Shown here piece after piece: positions 60,076 to 64,000 of a DNA stretch of 64,000 nucleotides (positions are counted from its first letter, which is position 1; each line of letters starts with the position of its first letter). The stretch is from NCBI GenBank assembly GCA_020831865.1, contig JAFIFT010000018.1:62001-126000 (forward strand), given 5' to 3'. Source of the stretch: Legionellaceae bacterium. Its GTDB lineage: Bacteria; Pseudomonadota; Gammaproteobacteria; Legionellales; Legionellaceae. Both the position numbers and the translations under genes were made by a program. Below the pieces are notes generated by a model, which searched no databases, was not told the origin of the DNA, and was given only the letters and a program-made list of their open reading frames with translations.

Positions 60076-61938
60076 ATGCAAAATCAATTTCCCTTATGGA
60101 AAAATGTCATGCTTATCGCTCTGGTAGCGTTTAGTTTGATTTATTCCATTCCCAATTTATATAGCGAAGATCCTGCCGTGCAAATTTCACTGGAAAGCGG
60201 CGGAAACATCACCAGTGCAATCGAGCAAAGAGCCCAATCCGTGCTCAAGCAGGCGAATATAGAGGTTAAAAAAATCACCCTGCTACCGAATGCGCTAGAG
60301 ATACGCTTTCATAACACGGACACGCAGCTCTTGGCCCGCGACCTGTTAAAGGCGGATTTTGGCTCACAATACGTCATTGCCATTAATCTGGCGGCAACGA
60401 CACCCGCCTGGCTCTCAGCCATTGGGGCAGAACCTATGAAACAGGGGTTGGATCTGCGCGGAGGGGTGCATTTCCTGCTGGAAGTGGATGTGGAATCTGT
60501 GGTTAACCGGCGTTTTGAAGGTTTGGTCAAAGGCATCAGCCAGGAATTACGGCAAGCCGGTATTCGCTATGCGGGCATTCGTTACCTGAATAGCAAAGGT
60601 ATTGATGTGCATTTTCGCAGTTCGGAGGCGATGGAAGACGGGCTGGCGGAGCTAAAACACAAGTATCCCGCCCTGATCTATACCCGACTGGTCGCGAGCC
60701 ATTCTATCCGGGTGAATTTGTCGCCGGCCGAGTTAAATCAAATTCGCCAAAACACGATTGAACAGACGATGAGTATTTTACGCAATCGTGTCAATGAGCT
60801 TGGTGTGGGCGAAGCCGTGGTGCAGCAACAAGGGGCCATGCGTATTGCCGTTGATTTGCCGGGTATTCAGGATGCCACCCGAGCCAAACAGATTCTGGGC
60901 GGAACAGCCACGCTCCAGTTTCATATGGTCAATCATGACGAGGACGCTGAGGTAGTGCAGCAAACCGGTGCCGTTCCGGTGGACAGCAAGCTGTATGTGA
61001 TGCATGAACGCCCGATTCTGCTCAAGCGCCAGGTGGTGCTCAGCGGAGACTCGATTACTTCAGCAGTGTCCAGTTTTGATCAGCAAACTGCTTCACCAGC
61101 CGTGCATATTCAACTCGGTGGTGGCGGCGAAGCCTTATTCACCAAAACAACGCGTGAGAATATTGGTAAACAAATGGCCATCGTCTACGTTGAAAACAAA
61201 ACCAGCATGGAAAGCGATGAGCAAGGCGAATTGAAGCGGGTGACCCGTCGGGAAGAAAGGGTGATTAGCGCCCCAGTGATTCAAAGCGCGCTCGGTAACA
61301 GCTTCCAGATTACCGGTTTAAAAGACAGTAAGGAAGCCAGCAATCTGGCGCTACTGTTACGCGCCGGCGCATTACCGGCCGCTATCTACCCGGTAGAAGA
61401 GCGCACAGTTGGCCCAACGCTGGGTAAGGAAAATATCCGACGGGGTATCGTTTCGCTGGCGGTAGGTATGGGGCTTATCTTGTTTGTGATGTTAGTGTAT
61501 TACCGCTTTTTTGGTGTCGTGGCTAATATTGCACTACTGTTAAATCTTATTTTTCTGTCGGCATTATTATCGCTGATTGGCGCCACCCTGACCTTGCCCG
61601 GCATTGCGGGCATTGTGCTCACGGTCGGCATGGCCGTAGACGCCAATGTGCTGATTTATGAGCGTATCCGCGAGGAGTTGCGCCGTGGCCTTTCGCCACA
61701 TGCCGCGATATCTGCCGGTTATGATCGTGCGTTTTCGACCATTTTAGACGCAAACCTCACTACCCTGATCGTGGGAGTCGTATTGTTTTCTATCGGGACG
61801 GGCCCGGTTAAGGGCTTTGCTGTCACTTTGTCATTGGGTTTGTTAACCTCCATGCTGACGGCAATTACTTACACGCGCGCGATTGTCAATTTGGTTTACG
61901 GTGGTCGCAGCGTTAAAAAGCTGTCCATCGGAATTTAA
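60076..61938 (+). CDS. secD: Protein translocase subunit SecD
   Basis: The 620-residue protein has one N-terminal membrane span, a large periplasmic region with LDLRGGVHFLLEVD (the SecD D1 motif) and ETSNLALLLRAGALPA-like EASNLALLLRAGALPAAIYP, and five C-terminal RND-type spans with TLTLPGIAGIVLTVGMAVDA and NVLIYERIREELRRG. The length is normal for gammaproteobacteria. It uses the proton gradient to pull exported proteins across. It is 12 bases from secF. Confidence 0.98.
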   Translation: MQNQFPLWKNVMLIALVAFSLIYSIPNLYSEDPAVQISLESGGNITSAIEQRAQSVLKQANIEVKKITLLPNALEIRFHNTDTQLLARDLLKADFGSQYVIAINLAATTPAWLSAIGAEPMKQGLDLRGGVHFLLEVDVESVVNRRFEGLVKGISQELRQAGIRYAGIRYLNSKGIDVHFRSSEAMEDGLAELKHKYPALIYTRLVASHSIRVNLSPAELNQIRQNTIEQTMSILRNRVNELGVGEAVVQQQGAMRIAVDLPGIQDATRAKQILGGTATLQFHMVNHDEDAEVVQQTGAVPVDSKLYVMHERPILLKRQVVLSGDSITSAVSSFDQQTASPAVHIQLGGGGEALFTKTTRENIGKQMAIVYVENKTSMESDEQGELKRVTRREERVISAPVIQSALGNSFQITGLKDSKEASNLALLLRAGALPAAIYPVEERTVGPTLGKENIRRGIVSLAVGMGLILFVMLVYYRFFGVVANIALLLNLIFLSALLSLIGATLTLPGIAGIVLTVGMAVDANVLIYERIREELRRGLSPHAAISAGYDRAFSTILDANLTTLIVGVVLFSIGTGPVKGFAVTLSLGLLTSMLTAITYTRAIVNLVYGGRSVKKLSIGI

Positions 61939-61950
61939 GGCGAGGCTGCT

Positions 61951-62868
61951 ATGGAATTATTTAATCCCAATTCAAAAATTGATTTTATGGGGGCCCGGAA
62001 GTGGACGGGCTTGTTATCAGCGTTTATTTTTATCGTGTCCATTACCGGGCTTTGGATCAATGGTCTGCAGTGGGGGCTTGATTTTACTGGTGGTACCCAA
62101 ATTGAGATTGCCTATGAGCAGGCAGCCAATTTGAAGGAGATTCGCGAGGCCTTACAGAAAGCCGGCTTTACCGACCCGCAGGTTGTGAGTTATGGTACAT
62201 CCAAAGATGTGCTGATTAGTATCGCCCCGCGTGCTCAGCAGGATCAGGACAATCTGGTTGACACTGTGATGGCGCAGCTTCCCGGTGCCAGCAAGCAGCG
62301 GGTTGACGTTGTGGGTCCACAAGTCGGTGAAGAGCTGGCAACCAAAGGCGCTTTGGCAATCATTGTCTCCGTGTTGGCCACCATGATTTACATTGCGATG
62401 CGCTTTGAGTATCGTCTGGCAATTAGCTCTGCCGTTGCTCTGATTCACGATCCGGTTCTCATTATCGGTATCTTTGCTATTTTTGGGATTGAATTTGATT
62501 TAAAAGCATTGGCTGGGCTTCTGGCGGTGATTGGGTATTCGCTCAATGATACCATTGTGGTCTTTGACCGGGTGCGGGAGAATTTTATAAAAATTCGCCG
62601 GGTCGAACCGGAGGAAATCATGAATATTTCGATCAATCAAACCCTGTCACGTACGATTATTACGTCTGCGCTCACCCTGTTTGTGGTCGTTTCTCTTTTT
62701 GTGTATGGTGGGGAAGCGATACATGGATTTTCACTGGCCTTGATTATTGGTATCGTGGTGGGAACCTATTCCTCTATTTATGTCGCGGGAGCCTTGGCTT
62801 TGGTGATGGGCTTAAATCGTAAGGATTTTCTGCCGACAACCTCAAAAGAGATTGACGCCAGACCCTGA
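61951..62868 (+). CDS. secF: Protein translocase subunit SecF
   Basis: The 305-residue partner of SecD has one N-terminal span, the GLDFTGGTQIEIAYEQ motif, a short periplasmic domain and five C-terminal spans with SAVALIHDPVLIIGIFAIFG and SLNDTIVVFDRVRENF. All are standard SecF features. It ends the queA-tgt-yajC-secD-secF run and faces an unrelated minus-strand gene, with about 175 non-coding bases between. Confidence 0.98.
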   Translation: MELFNPNSKIDFMGARKWTGLLSAFIFIVSITGLWINGLQWGLDFTGGTQIEIAYEQAANLKEIREALQKAGFTDPQVVSYGTSKDVLISIAPRAQQDQDNLVDTVMAQLPGASKQRVDVVGPQVGEELATKGALAIIVSVLATMIYIAMRFEYRLAISSAVALIHDPVLIIGIFAIFGIEFDLKALAGLLAVIGYSLNDTIVVFDRVRENFIKIRRVEPEEIMNISINQTLSRTIITSALTLFVVVSLFVYGGEAIHGFSLALIIGIVVGTYSSIYVAGALALVMGLNRKDFLPTTSKEIDARP

Positions 62869-63045
62869 GAGTCCTACGGTCGCCCGAGATGACTGTGGCT
62901 TACCTGCGTCACAGCCGTCTTACCTCAGAGATGACCTGCAAAAGCCGGGTATCATAATCATTCTCTCCTTTGCCTCTCTGGGGGCTTTGTTTCAAAATTG
63001 GGGTGCGCGCCGAGCCGGAGTCAGTGTTCCTGCCCGGCCGAGGTA

Positions 63046-64000
63046 CTAGGTTCCGCTCATACTTGATGTGGCCATGGATGGGTGAGTGGTCTCCTCCGCC
63101 GGGTTAATTTTTGAGCCCAGTGTCTGAAGATAGTCTTTTAGCGCTCGGGATAACAAGCCACAGCTTTGCAATTGACTGCGGATAGCCTCGGCGATACAGC
63201 CGCGGTGTGGTTTATAATTTTCCCAGACTTCCGCGAGTTGCTTTTTTATCAGGTTACGATGCTCTGAGACGATTGGATTTGACTTTGGATCGGATGCGTT
63301 TTGAAAGAAGGTAGGGGAACGTTGCGAGTCCAGCGAGAGTTGGCAGAGGCGGTCGGTAACATGGTTTTTCAGCCAATGTGTTAGCGTTGCCGTCGCTGGC
63401 TTGGCGGCAACACGCTCAAGATGCGTGCAGAAAGCGCTTTGCTCGCTGGGAGCCAGGCGACTCCAATATTCACGAAAAAGAAGATTAACCCGCAATTCGA
63501 TCGTTGACAAAGCGACACCATATTGCTGCTGGCACAGAGTGTGAAAGGCTTCATCCAACAGCGAGGTCGGCGTCTTCTGGTATTGATAGAGTCCTTGTAA
63601 CAAGACGGGCAAGCTATACCAGGGATTGCGCTGTTGATCATAGATAGCACCGTCTCGGAAATTATCCAGCCAGTTGCATATTTTATTATGACCATCTGAA
63701 ATAAACGCATACCAGATGCTCAGGCCGAAGGGGTAGGACGGGGCTACGTGCAAACAGCGTTCCAGTTCAAAAAAAGTCCACTGCAAGCTGGAGCAGGGAT
63801 AGTCCTTGAGTTTGTGCTCAAAGGTCATATAAAGCGAATACAGTTTTTGGGGTACCGAGTAGACCTTATCCCAGACTGTAATCGTCTTGGCATCGTCCAC
63901 CCACTGCCCCAGGGAAAAGGGGGGAACGAGCATGGCCAGGAATAATTGTTTCAGGCGCTTCGCTATTTTTTCTTCACCGGCTGCGGTTTCATCCTGTACC
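63046..64000 (-). CDS. Protein of unknown function, 5' end cut by the window
   Basis: At least 318 codons are open from the window edge to the stop at 63046, with an internal ATG at 63933 preceded by in-frame sense codons, so the gene very probably starts outside the window. The visible part is a soluble, tryptophan- and glutamine-rich helical protein without signal peptide, membrane span or recognised motif. The tail is Ser/Thr-rich. It is convergent with secF. Confidence 0.6.
   Translation of the reverse strand, partial: VQDETAAGEEKIAKRLKQLFLAMLVPPFSLGQWVDDAKTITVWDKVYSVPQKLYSLYMTFEHKLKDYPCSSLQWTFFELERCLHVAPSYPFGLSIWYAFISDGHNKICNWLDNFRDGAIYDQQRNPWYSLPVLLQGLYQYQKTPTSLLDEAFHTLCQQQYGVALSTIELRVNLLFREYWSRLAPSEQSAFCTHLERVAAKPATATLTHWLKNHVTDRLCQLSLDSQRSPTFFQNASDPKSNPIVSEHRNLIKKQLAEVWENYKPHRGCIAEAIRSQLQSCGLLSRALKDYLQTLGSKINPAEETTHPSMATSSMSGT

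Noticed and set aside
62869-63045. Possible terminator hairpin after secF (CTGTG...CACAG)
   Set aside because: Stem only five base pairs with no T-run.

Overview
The window looks like chromosomal DNA of a gammaproteobacterium, most likely a host-associated member of the Legionellales. The main grounds are a Dot/Icm-type icmH(dotU)-icmF pair whose lengths (263 and 971 aa) resemble the Legionella proteins, an Ig-domain exported protein with a Legionella-like cysteine-rich N-terminus, a queA-tgt-yajC-secD-secF block in gammaproteobacterial order, and yheS/yheT/mdfA-like genes. The genus is not resolved and the lineage call is inference from gene content.

Layout. Bases 1-4066 form an AT-rich block: a HEAT-like protein, a HlyD-type adaptor and a C39-peptidase ABC exporter. 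From about 4.3 kb the DNA is visibly more GC-rich. Bases 4358-9180 (+) hold a large di-haem cytochrome-like oxidoreductase, an Old Yellow Enzyme homologue and a small gene with a possible -1 frameshift. Bases 9307-28063 (-) are one tightly overlapping run of 25 genes: fliQ-fliR-flhB-flhA-flgF-flgG-flgA-flgH-flgI-flgB-flgC-fliE-fliF-fliG-like-fliH-fliI-fliJ-fliK-flgD-flgE-fliM-fliN-fliO-fliP-TPR. It encodes the export gate, ATPase complex, rod, rings and hook, but no filament, filament junction, cap, stator, chemotaxis or sigma-28 genes. The switch proteins are cut down: the fliG-like product is 126 aa and the fliM-like product 236 aa.

Divergent from fliQ (28564-42607, +) is a toxin-like locus: an Ig-domain exported protein, a 3779-residue RHS/YD-repeat protein ending in LysM, hydrophobic and DUF2235 (Tle1-type lipase) regions, and two tandemly duplicated small exported proteins that are candidate immunity genes. 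Bases 42680-51986 hold a mixed set: YheT-like hydrolase, MauE-like membrane protein, pncB-pncA NAD salvage pair, a prokaryotic pentameric ligand-gated ion channel, an MdfA-like efflux pump, a YgjP-type metallopeptidase, an S28 serine peptidase and a small secreted protein. Bases 52041-57690 (-) hold yheS-icmH-icmF. Bases 57803-62868 (+) hold queA, a degenerate tgt-like gene, yajC, secD and secF. The right edge cuts an unrecognised minus-strand gene.

The strongest candidate for an undescribed system is the flagellum-derived apparatus. It keeps everything needed to build a secreting hook-basal body and lacks or has reduced everything needed to rotate a filament, and it sits head-to-head with a giant RHS-lipase locus. 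That the two work together is only a hypothesis from position. No tRNA, rRNA, CRISPR array or insertion sequence was seen.
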